From JAEXOD01 sp043805435 (GTDB taxonomy: Bacteria; Bacteroidota; Ignavibacteria; Ignavibacteriales; Melioribacteraceae): a stretch of DNA of 64,000 bases. The translations under genes were made by a program, and so were the position numbers. How positions within the stretch are numbered: the stretch's first letter is position 1; every line of letters begins with the position of its first letter. The DNA lies in assembly GCA_043805435.1 (NCBI GenBank), contig JAZDHY010000119.1:38020-102019 (forward strand), given 5' to 3'. This document shows positions 1 to 10,372 of this stretch, piece after piece. Below the pieces are notes generated by a model. That model did not search any database. It worked only from the letters and a program-made list of their open reading frames with translations, and had not been told where the DNA came from.

Positions 1-9
1 ACAAACAAT

Positions 10-507
10 ATGGTTAAACAGAGGAATTATTTGTTAATTATTACAATTATTTCTTTATCATACTCTATATTAATATTTTCGTATCAAAATATATTTTCTC
101 AAAACGGTAAAGATAAAGTTCCATTGAATCAGTTCTTAACAACTGCTGCCTGGAATTATTATAATAATAAGGACTATTCAAAATCAATTGAAAGTGCAAA
201 TAAATGCATAAAGTTGTTTAAAGGGCAAGCGGAAATATTACAAGAGCAACTAACAGAGAATAGTGTAAAAAAACCAAATGTAAATCCGGATAAAAAAGAA
301 AAAAGCGAAATATTTTCGAGGGGATTATTAAACGATGTCGCAACTTGTTATTATATTGTAGGATTATGTTATTATGAACTTCGGGATAAAGACAAAGCTA
401 AGATATTTTTTTCCAAGGCGGAATATTTTACGTATGCAATGTGTTGGGAACCGCAAGGTTGGTTTTGGAATATCTCTGAAGCCGCTTTCGGAAGATTAAG
501 TGAATAA
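10..507 (+). CDS. membrane-anchored TPR-like hypothetical protein
   Basis: This 165-residue protein opens with a basic stretch and a hydrophobic segment (residues about 6-28) that reads as a signal anchor. It should therefore face the periplasm or sit in the inner membrane. Two helix-turn-helix pairs, around residues 46-70 (WNYYNNKDYSKSIESANKC) and 112-140 (CYYIVGLCYYELRDKDKAK), have the Gly/Ala/Tyr spacing of tetratricopeptide repeats, which usually bind partner proteins. The frame is open to the left edge, so the true start could lie outside the window, but the hydrophobic N-terminus supports this ATG. It precedes, on the same strand, the vWA/tubulin-like gene block and may belong to it. 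No specific family is recognised. Confidence 0.6.
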   Translation: MVKQRNYLLIITIISLSYSILIFSYQNIFSQNGKDKVPLNQFLTTAAWNYYNNKDYSKSIESANKCIKLFKGQAEILQEQLTENSVKKPNVNPDKKEKSEIFSRGLLNDVATCYYIVGLCYYELRDKDKAKIFFSKAEYFTYAMCWEPQGWFWNISEAAFGRLSE

Positions 508-694
508 ATAATAACTAAAGAACAATTAAAGAATTTAAGCATTATATAATAAACGGTCAATTATAGATTAAATAATATATACAAAATTGAAATCACTTTA
601 ATTATTTAACTAATGAAATTAATAAACGAAATCTATTACGCATAAAAAATGCCATGATGCGATAATATTCAAATTTTGTGGTTACGTATAAAAT

Positions 695-3334
695 ATGGTC
701 GGAAATCAATTTATTTATAATTCGGAATCTAGACGATTTCTATTTGTTGAAAATACTTTTGACGAAGAAAAAATTGGTATTCTACTTGAGCTGTTAAAGG
801 AGCAATGGTTTGAGTTATCAGCTATTACTAAATTAGTAAAGGTTGGTGAGTTATTCAAAGAATATCCTGGCGAAAAACGAATTTCGTTTATTTTTGCAAA
901 CACTTTGCAGAAATATCGGTTTACGTTTTCGGAAATTAATAATCATCTTAAAGAACCTTATCTCCAAAAATTAATTTCATCTCTAAATAAACAATTCCCA
1001 AATATGATGTCAACAACAAATGTTCCGTTAGAGGATACTCTTGACCAATTTATTGAAGAATTGTTTGAAAATTGTATTGATCAAAAATTTTATCAAATAA
1101 TGTGTTACAATAATAAAGGTGTTCTGGCATTAAGACGGGGCGATTGGCAAAGAGCCTTTCAGAATATTATTACTGCAGTAATTGAAGATACCAAATTGGC
1201 ATTTGAGATGGGTTTGGAAAAATATAATTATTTGTCAATTGCCAGATATAATTTAGGTTTATGTTATGAGATGCTAACAAAAAGTTCAAATATAAACCGC
1301 GATCAATATAGATTCAAAAATCTTTTAAAATTATGTTCAAGTAATAATTATTTTAATATGACAGTTATTAATAGAGAAATGATATTACCTTCCCTTACAA
1401 AAGACGATAAAAATCCGTTGGAAGTTTTAAAAAAATATGATCCTATAATGCAAAGAAAAAATGAAGAGGCAATAGAATCCCCAGATGAAATAATTAAAAA
1501 TCCATTTTTCGGGAATCATAATGCGTTATTAGTTGATATTGAAACTGATTTTACTGAGATTTATGGCGTTTTACCAAGTAATGCCGATAAAGTAAATGGA
1601 GAAAAAACATATAGGCTTGCAAAAAAAGAGATGGAAAAAAGGAACTATAATCGTGCTGTTTCTTTATTCCAAACTGCTGCTGAATTTGATCCGAATTTGT
1701 TAATTAACTGTGAAATTGAAATATCAAATGCACGCTTTGAGAGCGCAAAGGATTACAATAAAGAATTGTTTGAAAGAGTAAATAATAATGAATATGAGGA
1801 AGCTATTAATAAATTGCACGAATTTGGAACAGTTGAAATTGCAGGAGAAAATATTATTGAACTCGAAAAATATGAAAAATTATTGGATTCGTATTTATAT
1901 AATATTGCCAAAGAAAATATTAAAGCAGCCGAAAATATTGTTCAAGAATATGTCTTAGATTTAGATGATAATGCTTTTGTGATAGCAAAATCCCATATCG
2001 AGCGAGCCAAGCAATACCCTGAAACCAAACAACAAGCATGTTCTATTGAATATAATATACTTAAAAGTAAGTGTGATAAGCTAATTAAAACTTTACATAC
2101 ATATTGTGCAAATAATCTCGAATATTCTTTTGATGGGCTAAACGTTGATATTCAAAATAATATTAAATCATTAAAAGAATCCATTCCTCTTGGTTCTGAT
2201 TTTGAAATGGAAATAAGATGGAATATTACTAATATATTAAGAGAAGTAGCGCGGCTTTATAATGGAATTAGTGAAAGAGCAAGAAAAACGGATATGGATA
2301 AATCTATACAATATAGATGTTTAGAATTGGGCTGTTATTACGAGGTAATTAAAATATTAAATGATGGAATAATTAAGCAATTGCCTGATGTAAGTTCAAA
2401 ATATCAAAAGTTACTAAATGGGATTATTAACAGCAAGGAAATATCTGAAAAGGCTCTTTATGAAAAAATAGTTGACTTGAAAAAAAACTGGTTAAAATTT
2501 AATAAAATCGAAGAAATAATTCCCAAATTAATCGAATCGTTAAAACCCGTATTAGAAAGCATGGATTACGAAGCAGCGTTTGAAGTTATATGTAAAATTA
2601 AAATTATTAACGAGGAATTATTAAGTACAATAAAAAAACAGCTGGAGGAAGAAAATATTAAGCTTAAGCCAAAGCAAAAAGATTTGCTCGAAGCGTATGA
2701 ATATCAACGCGCAAAATTAAGGGAAGAAGATCCGCAAAAATTGCATATTTCGGAATATGAAATTTTAGAAACGCTTATAAAAGATCTAACTAATGAACTA
2801 CGAAATAAAATAGATGCAACAAAAAGCCTTGAAAGCCGAAATAAAATTATTGCAATTGCATACCAAATAAATGAAGATAGAGATGAAGATATCAATCTTT
2901 TGTTTAAAATATATAATACATCCCTTGTCCATAATCTAATTTATTGCGAAACAAATAAAAACGAAATAAACGAAATATATCCGGAACTTAAGCAACTGAA
3001 AAAAGCACTCCTTGAATTGCTAGACTTTAACCCACGTCTAATTATTAAAAAGGAAGATCGGTTATTTAAAATGATTCAACTAAAAATAAATAATTGCTTA
3101 AAATATTATTACCAAAAAGATAATAATGCTGTAACCCAATTAAATGAAATAACAAAAGGAATATTGAATAAATTTATTATTCCAAGAGTGGATAATGAAG
3201 AAGTAGATGATAATATAATTTATAAACCAAAACCGGAGTGGCAGCCTGAAGAACCATCTCTAAAAATTATCACAAGAATTATTGGAATATTTAAAAGCGG
3301 TGTCTATTATGTTAAAAAAATATTTGTTAAATAA
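695..3334 (+). CDS. large helical TPR-like protein of the tubulin/vWA locus
   Basis: An 879-residue, largely alpha-helical, charged protein with no signal peptide, presumably cytoplasmic. TPR-like helix pairs are visible near residues 140-195 (CYNNKGVLALRRGDWQRAF, then YLSIARYNLGLCYEML) and 305-370 (a KEMEKRNYNRAVSLFQTAA unit). The rest is Lys/Glu/Ile-rich helix that may form a solenoid or coiled coil. The last 25 residues are basic and hydrophobic and could lie on a membrane. Its 3' end overlaps the start of the vWA gene, so the two are very likely co-transcribed and translationally coupled. A scaffold or adaptor role for the tubulin-like GTPase is inferred from position only. I recognise no named family. 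Confidence 0.7.
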   Translation: MVGNQFIYNSESRRFLFVENTFDEEKIGILLELLKEQWFELSAITKLVKVGELFKEYPGEKRISFIFANTLQKYRFTFSEINNHLKEPYLQKLISSLNKQFPNMMSTTNVPLEDTLDQFIEELFENCIDQKFYQIMCYNNKGVLALRRGDWQRAFQNIITAVIEDTKLAFEMGLEKYNYLSIARYNLGLCYEMLTKSSNINRDQYRFKNLLKLCSSNNYFNMTVINREMILPSLTKDDKNPLEVLKKYDPIMQRKNEEAIESPDEIIKNPFFGNHNALLVDIETDFTEIYGVLPSNADKVNGEKTYRLAKKEMEKRNYNRAVSLFQTAAEFDPNLLINCEIEISNARFESAKDYNKELFERVNNNEYEEAINKLHEFGTVEIAGENIIELEKYEKLLDSYLYNIAKENIKAAENIVQEYVLDLDDNAFVIAKSHIERAKQYPETKQQACSIEYNILKSKCDKLIKTLHTYCANNLEYSFDGLNVDIQNNIKSLKESIPLGSDFEMEIRWNITNILREVARLYNGISERARKTDMDKSIQYRCLELGCYYEVIKILNDGIIKQLPDVSSKYQKLLNGIINSKEISEKALYEKIVDLKKNWLKFNKIEEIIPKLIESLKPVLESMDYEAAFEVICKIKIINEELLSTIKKQLEEENIKLKPKQKDLLEAYEYQRAKLREEDPQKLHISEYEILETLIKDLTNELRNKIDATKSLESRNKIIAIAYQINEDRDEDINLLFKIYNTSLVHNLIYCETNKNEINEIYPELKQLKKALLELLDFNPRLIIKKEDRLFKMIQLKINNCLKYYYQKDNNAVTQLNEITKGILNKFIIPRVDNEEVDDNIIYKPKPEWQPEEPSLKIITRIIGIFKSGVYYVKKIFVK

Positions 3335-5420
3335 CTTTATACGGCAAATTATAGTTTTTAGTTTTTTTGTTTGTGGAATAATACAAGCACAAACTTCCGG
3401 TATAATAATATTTGATGCTTCATTATCAATGAAAAAAAATGATCCTGCAAATTTTAGACAAGAGGCGGGAAAAATGTTTTTTGATTCTTATTCCAAATGG
3501 CGTATTGAAGGGAATATGTATGATTACAAATCTCAATTTGGAATCATTAATATGGGGAAGAATGCTTCTATTATCAGGACTCTTACAACATTAAGTATTG
3601 ATAATATTGAAGCTGTGAGACGTGATATAATTGCATCAAATACTGCAAATTGTACGGATTATTATAGCGCATTTAAGGAAGCCATCAGAATGTTTGATAA
3701 TGATTCTCCTTCTTCAAATTATAAATTTATTATTCTGTTAAGTGATGGGATAATTGACCCAAATAATATTAACAAATTTGATGATAATTCGTATGACCAA
3801 TATTTAAATGATATTCTACCTGAACTTATTAACAAAAGAATAGCTGTATATTCTTTTGGTTTGTTGGATTTAAGTAAAGAGGAAGGAGCAAATATAAATA
3901 AAGGAATTAATTTCCTGAAAAAATTAGCCGACGCAACCGATGGTGAATTTTTACAAGTAAAGAATATTTATGAATTATTTTATTGTTATAATACTATATT
4001 AAGTAAATTACACCCTATTGTTAATATACCCCAAAAAGTATTAGAGAAACCGATAAAATTAAACAAATTTCTTAAATTATTACTTGTAAGCCGCCAGCCA
4101 ATTTCTTTTACTCTTAATTCGCGAAATTCTTTTACATGTGACTTTAATAATACAGATACAGTAGGCAATTATATTATTTCCGGCAGAGTATATGGAAATA
4201 ATGATTATTACACTTGTTATATTGTCCCATTAAATGATAATGAAAAGCCGGGGACAATAAAAATTGATTCTAATATTGATGATGGATACGCAATTAAAGA
4301 TTTTAGAAGTAAAAAAATATTGCCCGAAAGAAAAATATATTATAAGAACGAGGTTATTCCTTTTAGTATGACTTTACGGCCAGTCATTCAATCGTTGAAC
4401 TTTGGTGATATTTCGGCATCAAAAGAAGATTTTGCCGCAGAAGTAAGTATTAAAAGAACTTCAAGTCCCACTTATTCTACAAGTTTTAAGTTACCAAATT
4501 CTGTTGATTCCAATAATTCTTGTCTCCTTTTCTCAACCGATTTTACTCCACCAGACCCGGGACAATACGAATATCGAATAAAAATTTACTCTCTATTTAA
4601 GGGATTAAAAAGCGGAATAGAAAAAATTGAAGGTTCATTTGTAGTAAAAGATGAGCAATTATTTAATATTGAAACGTTATTTAAAGGAAAACATTTATCA
4701 AATAATGAACAAATTGAAAAAGACGATACTGTATTTGTGGAAGTATATCCAAATAAGGACATGTTTTACAACAATGTTAGTGTTAAACTTAGATTAGTTA
4801 AAGATATGGATAGTTATATAGATTTGTGCCTGGATAAAAGGACTGGCAAATATTTGGGTACTTTGGTGCTTGAGGATGCTGGTAAAAAGCATTTATATAT
4901 TTCTATTGAATGTGAAACAGAGGAACTTAGTATAATTAAAATTGGATTCACAAAAGATATTAATATTAGTGAGGATACCCTTTGGGAAAAAATTCAAAAT
5001 TTTTCAAAATATTTACTAACAATTCTTGGAGTTTTGGGGATTCCGATATTTCCATGGGTTAATAATAAACGTCCTAGACTTAACGGGCAAATAATTGTAA
5101 ACAGAATACCAAACGAAGATTTTGAGGAAATATGTGAAAAATCATGGAGAAAATATTACCCATTACATAGTGTAACTATTGGTTTCACAGAACAATCTGA
5201 TATAATAATAGACGACACAAAAAAGGATGTCACAAAAAAGGATGTTGCAAAAATATATATTAGTTTTTGGGGAAACTGTTGGCTAAAGGTAATTAATAAA
5301 GAAATTCCTGTAAAAATGAACGGAAATTTGGTTCAAGAAAAAGTATTTCTGTTTTCATCAGAGGATGAAATTCGAGAACCAGTAACTATTGAAATTAGGA
5401 ATAATAAAATTGAAATATAA
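3309..5420 (+). CDS. secreted/membrane vWA-domain protein with FHA-like cytoplasmic tail
   Basis: The ATG at 3309 starts a 703-residue protein with a clear signal sequence (residues 1-28, ending near IQAQ). A von Willebrand A domain follows with a complete metal-ion site: DxSxS at residues 36-40 (DASLS), the threonine in NCTDY, and the aspartate in LLSDG. This domain should bind a divalent metal and partner proteins outside the inner membrane. A central beta-rich region comes next, then a transmembrane segment near residue 570, then about 120 cytoplasmic residues. That tail has the rhythm of an FHA beta-sandwich (VTIGF, SDIIIDD, a MNG turn). An upstream in-frame ATG at 3282 exists but would put nine extra residues before the signal. 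The gene sits 15 bases before the tubulin-like gene. Confidence 0.8.
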   Translation: MLKKYLLNNFIRQIIVFSFFVCGIIQAQTSGIIIFDASLSMKKNDPANFRQEAGKMFFDSYSKWRIEGNMYDYKSQFGIINMGKNASIIRTLTTLSIDNIEAVRRDIIASNTANCTDYYSAFKEAIRMFDNDSPSSNYKFIILLSDGIIDPNNINKFDDNSYDQYLNDILPELINKRIAVYSFGLLDLSKEEGANINKGINFLKKLADATDGEFLQVKNIYELFYCYNTILSKLHPIVNIPQKVLEKPIKLNKFLKLLLVSRQPISFTLNSRNSFTCDFNNTDTVGNYIISGRVYGNNDYYTCYIVPLNDNEKPGTIKIDSNIDDGYAIKDFRSKKILPERKIYYKNEVIPFSMTLRPVIQSLNFGDISASKEDFAAEVSIKRTSSPTYSTSFKLPNSVDSNNSCLLFSTDFTPPDPGQYEYRIKIYSLFKGLKSGIEKIEGSFVVKDEQLFNIETLFKGKHLSNNEQIEKDDTVFVEVYPNKDMFYNNVSVKLRLVKDMDSYIDLCLDKRTGKYLGTLVLEDAGKKHLYISIECETEELSIIKIGFTKDINISEDTLWEKIQNFSKYLLTILGVLGIPIFPWVNNKRPRLNGQIIVNRIPNEDFEEICEKSWRKYYPLHSVTIGFTEQSDIIIDDTKKDVTKKDVAKIYISFWGNCWLKVINKEIPVKMNGNLVQEKVFLFSSEDEIREPVTIEIRNNKIEI

Positions 5421-5435
5421 TTAAGGTGTAAAGTT

Positions 5436-8246
5436 ATGGATAATATCAAAATTAAACGTAAAGTAAGACCTACATTAATTGTTGGCATTGGTGGTACCGG
5501 AACAAAAACAGTAAAAACCGCAAAAAAACTATTTAAGGACATTCATTCAAGGTACTCACCTATTAAAGATGCGGATAAAATGATGTTTCCCTTTATTGAA
5601 TTTCTTTCAATAGATACCGATTCGGAACCGGAAAACGGTGTATCGTTAAATGGTGACGAATTTATTCAAATTGGAAATTTTAATTACGAACATATTCTTG
5701 ACGATGTTAAATTGCATAGAGGGCCATTTGCATATATCGATTGGCTTCCAAATACAAATTTGGGCCAAATACGTCGCGGAGTAGGAGGGGAAAGAAGGGT
5801 TGGACGATTATGTTACCATAAAAATCGTAAAAATATTTTGGAAATATTAAGTTCAAAATTAACAACATTAAAGTCTTCCAGGCGTGATACAATTACAAAT
5901 ATGGAATATTCGTCCATTGAAGTACTGGATGAGGCAGGCGGAATCGATATTCATCTAATTAGTTCTGTTTGCGGCGGTACTGGAGCGGGATTTTTATTAA
6001 ATATTGCTTATGATTTATATTCGCATACTGTTAAAGAAACAAAAGTTCCTCCGGTTGTTTATCTTCATCTTGTTTTGCCGGAACCCTTTGATCCGCTGGT
6101 ACCTGAGATTACTAAACAGCAAAATAGGGTAAATGCGTATTTAACTCTTAACGAGCTTGACTATTTTATTCACCTTACAAATTGGGAAGAACAATATCAG
6201 GACGAAAAGGTTCATGTTGAAAGTAGTCCTGCCCAATACATCTTTTTGCTAGGTGACCAAGGGAAAGAAACAAAAAAAGATTTTATTGAAATGACATCTA
6301 TGATTTCCGAAAGTATAGCGTTAATGGCTCTTACTCATGAAGGTGAAAATCTAATTAGAGTAATGGTTAATTTATCAACAAGGTTGTTTTGTAGTAAAAC
6401 GTCGTTTTACGGAAAGCTAAAAGCCTATTCCACCTATGGGTTGTCAATATTAGAACTTCCACAAAGGGAAGAAGATTTATATTCGGTTGTACGCGACTTA
6501 ATTTCCGATGGTGCTAAAATTAACGTTAAAGAAGACAAAAATTATTTAAAGGATCTATTAAGCAAATATCCCGAACTAAATTCCGATCACTTACTAAATT
6601 CTGTTGAAGCTGACATTATTATTCCCAATAAAATTAATTATTCTCAACGGGTTTCCGGTTTGAGGATTTCCAAACCTAATACCGGATTTTTTGGATCAAA
6701 ACAAAGCGATACAGAAAATGCGAGAATGTGTGAAATTTTTAAAAATAACAGTATAAAAACATCTTCTGATATCTTAGAGAAAATAAACGACCTTTTGAAA
6801 TTATTTTCTACAGAACTTAAAAATAAATTAGATATGATAATTAACACATTTGACGACTTTATAATTGCTAAATGGATTAATATCCCTGAATATTTAATGC
6901 TTTTAAACGAAATCGTAAAACATATTGATGAGCAGCTTTCCAATTGTCAAAATGAATATAGTGAGTTAATTGGTAAAACAAAAGAAATTGAAGCAGATAT
7001 TACTAATTGGAGTGCAGGTGAGGAAAGAATAAAACTTCAAAATCGGTCGATCGAAAAATTGGATAAAACAACAAAAGCAAATACACTAACTATTATAATT
7101 AATTATTACGAATCTTTTAAAAGGGGAATCGTTCAACTCATATCAAATATCAATGAATTACAACATGCAATTAAATCATGCACTGTACCTTCTTCGGGTA
7201 GGCACATTGATCAGAGTATTCGACTGCCACTGAAAACCTCAGACGTTTTGGAATTGGATGAATCCGTCAAAATGAATATTATAAGAGAATTTTGGGTAGA
7301 TGTGCATAAAGAATTATATTCTTCGCAAAAAGGGTATAAAATTACAAAACTTAGTACGCAAAAAGTATTTATTAAAGAATTGTTTGAAAAACTTGCAAAA
7401 AATCTTATACTGCAAATACGAAGTGGGGATGTAAATATTGTTGATACCTTAGACGAAAAGAAAAATACTAAAGAAATTATTAGAAGTCGTTTTAATGATG
7501 CAGCTCCTGCCTGGCGTGTAAGGGATAACTATTTGATTGAAGATTTACAAAAAGCATCTTATGTTAATCTACCGGAAAATCCAAACTTTCTTAAGACTAT
7601 ACGTGAGGCAATAGGGAATGAACTAAAACCAACTGAACAAAGCAACAAATATGAACTTATATTTTTCAGAACTCAGCATGGCCTTGCATTATGGGGGCTT
7701 GAAACTTTGATCGATTATCAAAAATATTTTGAAAAATATAGACGCACGGAAAAGAAAAAGGTTGAAGATTTAATTAATGATCCAAGATGGAAAGTCGAAT
7801 TAATTACTCTTTTTGAATATTCGCATGAAGAATTGTCATCACTTTTTTCATTAGCGTGGTATTTTAAAATAATTAAAGTAGAAATTTCTCAAACATATTC
7901 GGTAAATATGAATATGAGATATATATTGGGTGTTGGCAGGGAAATGGCGTTTGACAAATTTTTATTGGCAACAAATACAGGTGATATTAGTTATTCATGG
8001 ATTGTTAATAAAATTGAGGAACAAATTAAATTGCATGTGACACTACCAGAAGAAAACGATACACAATGGAAGATAGATTTCCTTGAAAAAAAAATATTAA
8101 CGTATCATAAAGTTGTGGATAAATTAATAGAGCTTAAAAATAGATTGCAATTAGTGAAAGATAAAATAACTGTTGAGGGGGAAATAAAAGCATTAGAAAA
8201 TATTAAACGGCATGATGAAGTTACATTATACTCAATTAACGTATAA
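5436..8246 (+). CDS. tubulin/FtsZ-superfamily GTPase (Tubulin_2-like)
   Basis: This 936-residue protein carries the tubulin/FtsZ nucleotide-binding pattern. The N-terminal glycine loop GIGGTGTK lies at about residues 17-24 and the tubulin signature CGGTGAG at residues 179-185. An acidic strand ending SIDTD (about residues 53-57) is placed like the FtsZ strand that contacts nucleotide. The expected role is GTP-dependent polymerisation or assembly. It is far longer than FtsZ (about 350-400 residues): beyond residue about 400 is a long helical, coiled-coil-like extension. Divergent families of this kind (Pfam Tubulin_2; FtsZl of Makarova and Koonin) are known next to vWA genes, as here. It lies 15 bases after the vWA gene and 2 bases before the next gene, in one operon. 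Confidence 0.85.
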   Translation: MDNIKIKRKVRPTLIVGIGGTGTKTVKTAKKLFKDIHSRYSPIKDADKMMFPFIEFLSIDTDSEPENGVSLNGDEFIQIGNFNYEHILDDVKLHRGPFAYIDWLPNTNLGQIRRGVGGERRVGRLCYHKNRKNILEILSSKLTTLKSSRRDTITNMEYSSIEVLDEAGGIDIHLISSVCGGTGAGFLLNIAYDLYSHTVKETKVPPVVYLHLVLPEPFDPLVPEITKQQNRVNAYLTLNELDYFIHLTNWEEQYQDEKVHVESSPAQYIFLLGDQGKETKKDFIEMTSMISESIALMALTHEGENLIRVMVNLSTRLFCSKTSFYGKLKAYSTYGLSILELPQREEDLYSVVRDLISDGAKINVKEDKNYLKDLLSKYPELNSDHLLNSVEADIIIPNKINYSQRVSGLRISKPNTGFFGSKQSDTENARMCEIFKNNSIKTSSDILEKINDLLKLFSTELKNKLDMIINTFDDFIIAKWINIPEYLMLLNEIVKHIDEQLSNCQNEYSELIGKTKEIEADITNWSAGEERIKLQNRSIEKLDKTTKANTLTIIINYYESFKRGIVQLISNINELQHAIKSCTVPSSGRHIDQSIRLPLKTSDVLELDESVKMNIIREFWVDVHKELYSSQKGYKITKLSTQKVFIKELFEKLAKNLILQIRSGDVNIVDTLDEKKNTKEIIRSRFNDAAPAWRVRDNYLIEDLQKASYVNLPENPNFLKTIREAIGNELKPTEQSNKYELIFFRTQHGLALWGLETLIDYQKYFEKYRRTEKKKVEDLINDPRWKVELITLFEYSHEELSSLFSLAWYFKIIKVEISQTYSVNMNMRYILGVGREMAFDKFLLATNTGDISYSWIVNKIEEQIKLHVTLPEENDTQWKIDFLEKKILTYHKVVDKLIELKNRLQLVKDKITVEGEIKALENIKRHDEVTLYSINV

Positions 8247-8248
8247 AA

Positions 8249-10372
8249 ATGATGGAAGCAAAAAATAAAATTGCCCCCGCGGTCTTTTGGTCCACCGGTA
8301 AACTTGGATATGCGATACTTAATGCATATAGGAAACAAATCAAGACTGAGTTTGGATTTGTACCCGGTGTTTTTGCTTTTGTTTTTGTTGTACCTTTGGC
8401 AGATAATAAATTGTTTAAAGTTGTCCTTCGGCAGGGAGAAGATATTAAAATATGCAAAACAATATATACAAACGGAATATTACCGGATGCCGGAGTATTT
8501 ATTGAAAGTATTTATAATAGAATTACGGATAGAGAAATAATTGATCAAATGTATTCTCAAAGCAAAGAAGTTGAACTGCAGCTAACAGACACATATTGGA
8601 TTTCGCATTTTGCTGATACTCAGGAAAAAATGGCTTTATATCAATTTGGATTGGTATTAAGTGAATATTTTAAATCCAAAATTACAGGTGGTAACAGGTA
8701 TCTTATACAAATCCTTGATCCTTTTGGGCAAAAATCCGTTTTCCCTTATAGGTTTTCGGAAGCCGCATCGGAAGTATTGAGGTTGACAACTAAAGTTTTA
8801 CCTTTTCACAATATTATTCCGGTGACTGAAAAAAATTCGTCTAATATAACAATAAATACCCGCCAACAAATAACTATATTTGGCAAAAATTTACTAAACT
8901 ATTTAACAGTTTCGGATATATCGGAAAAATTAAAGGATTATTTTGCTTCTTTTCCCCAAAACGAACAATATCATTTTTTGGGATTTGGGCTTCACGCATT
9001 TGTTTTTGAAAAAAACATGTTTTTGCGAGAAATGACTACCCGTATTTTTAAACGCTTAAAAGAAGAAATGATAAAAACAGGTGATGAATGCCAAACAAAT
9101 GAAGATTTGGTTTATATTGCTGATACATATAAAGATTTTGCAGAAAATAATAAGTCAATATTAATATCAGGGCAAGAAATATCTTTTTCTTTAGCTCAAA
9201 TAATAAGTGACTTTAGAGATAGTTTTACGCAAAAATTTGAGTCCGGACAAAATAAAAGTTTTAGGTTAAACGATTGGCTTAATTATTTTGATAATGCGGA
9301 AAGAATAATAACAGGTCTAAATATTGATTATGTTTATAACGAAAAATTGCAGGCATCCAGAATTGCCTCGCGGCTTTTTGTTAAAATGAAGTTTCCAATG
9401 CCCGTGTATGAGGAACCCATTTTTTTGCCGCCAGTTACTAAAATAAACTGGGCAACTTTAATTTCCGGATCTGTAGTAACCTTATCCGATTTGGTATTAT
9501 TAATTCCGGGGTTGACAATTACTGCACCGGTTTGGGTAATAAGTCTTGTTCCGGTAATAGGATTATCAATTATAGGTGCATCAGTCAAAAAGGTTAGTCC
9601 AACTCAACCGCCCCCACCGCCCCCGCCGGTAGAGCCTATTTCTAAAGCTTATAACAGTATAAAAAAACTTTCTGATTTTTTGAATATGGTCTGCAGAAGC
9701 ATTAAAGTAATAATAATGGAGATGGAAGAATACAGAAAAAAGCTTGAATCGTTGCAAAAGTGTTTTGTAAATTTTACAAAATTCCCGAATAATGAGCATA
9801 CAAATTGTTTTGAATCGTTTTTTTTTGGTGATAAAGAATATTTACAACTTATAGCTAAGTTTAATTTGGAACTGAATAATTCGCTTAAAAAAGAAATTAA
9901 CAGAAGAACAATATTAAAACTTGCAAAAATGAATTTAAAAGAGCAAATATTACTTTTAGATAACATATGTCATGAAACTGTTTCATTTATTGGCGAATAT
10001 GATCCGGAAAAAATTATTGAACTTATCTACGGGGCAGATGAACAAGCCGATGAATTAAACTCCGGTCGTTTGAAGTTTTATTTGTTGGGTTTAACCAGAC
10101 ATTCTGCGGCACAGCTTGAAGAAATATATGTAACTTTTGGTAATAAAAGAAGATTTGTTGGGTTGAACGAAAATTCCCTGCCAAAATTTTCAATATGGAT
10201 ACCGGAAAATTTGGGACAGGATTTATGTCTATATCATATAGAAGATGAATATAAAATTCAGTTTTTAGATGTTTCTTTTATTGAACTGGAAAATGGTATT
10301 AAATATCAGTTGACACGAACAAAAAAATTATTGGAGTTTTATTTAACGGAGACTAATTATGCTAAACAATGA
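8249..10372 (+). CDS. membrane protein partner of the tubulin-like GTPase; possible degenerate tubulin-like paralogue
   Basis: A 707-residue protein starting 2 bases after the tubulin-like gene, so translationally coupled. The N-terminus (PAVFWSTGKLGYAILNAYRK) lines up in position and hydrophobic pattern with the glycine loop of its neighbour, but the glycines are mostly lost. This suggests, without proving, a non-GTP-binding relative. Two hydrophobic segments at about residues 400-446 form a likely membrane hairpin, and a run of eight prolines follows near residues 455-461. The C-terminal third is helical with a beta-rich end. A second in-frame ATG one codon later is equally possible. It may anchor the tubulin-like filament to the membrane. 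No family is recognised. Confidence 0.7.
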   Translation: MMEAKNKIAPAVFWSTGKLGYAILNAYRKQIKTEFGFVPGVFAFVFVVPLADNKLFKVVLRQGEDIKICKTIYTNGILPDAGVFIESIYNRITDREIIDQMYSQSKEVELQLTDTYWISHFADTQEKMALYQFGLVLSEYFKSKITGGNRYLIQILDPFGQKSVFPYRFSEAASEVLRLTTKVLPFHNIIPVTEKNSSNITINTRQQITIFGKNLLNYLTVSDISEKLKDYFASFPQNEQYHFLGFGLHAFVFEKNMFLREMTTRIFKRLKEEMIKTGDECQTNEDLVYIADTYKDFAENNKSILISGQEISFSLAQIISDFRDSFTQKFESGQNKSFRLNDWLNYFDNAERIITGLNIDYVYNEKLQASRIASRLFVKMKFPMPVYEEPIFLPPVTKINWATLISGSVVTLSDLVLLIPGLTITAPVWVISLVPVIGLSIIGASVKKVSPTQPPPPPPPVEPISKAYNSIKKLSDFLNMVCRSIKVIIMEMEEYRKKLESLQKCFVNFTKFPNNEHTNCFESFFFGDKEYLQLIAKFNLELNNSLKKEINRRTILKLAKMNLKEQILLLDNICHETVSFIGEYDPEKIIELIYGADEQADELNSGRLKFYLLGLTRHSAAQLEEIYVTFGNKRRFVGLNENSLPKFSIWIPENLGQDLCLYHIEDEYKIQFLDVSFIELENGIKYQLTRTKKLLEFYLTETNYAKQ

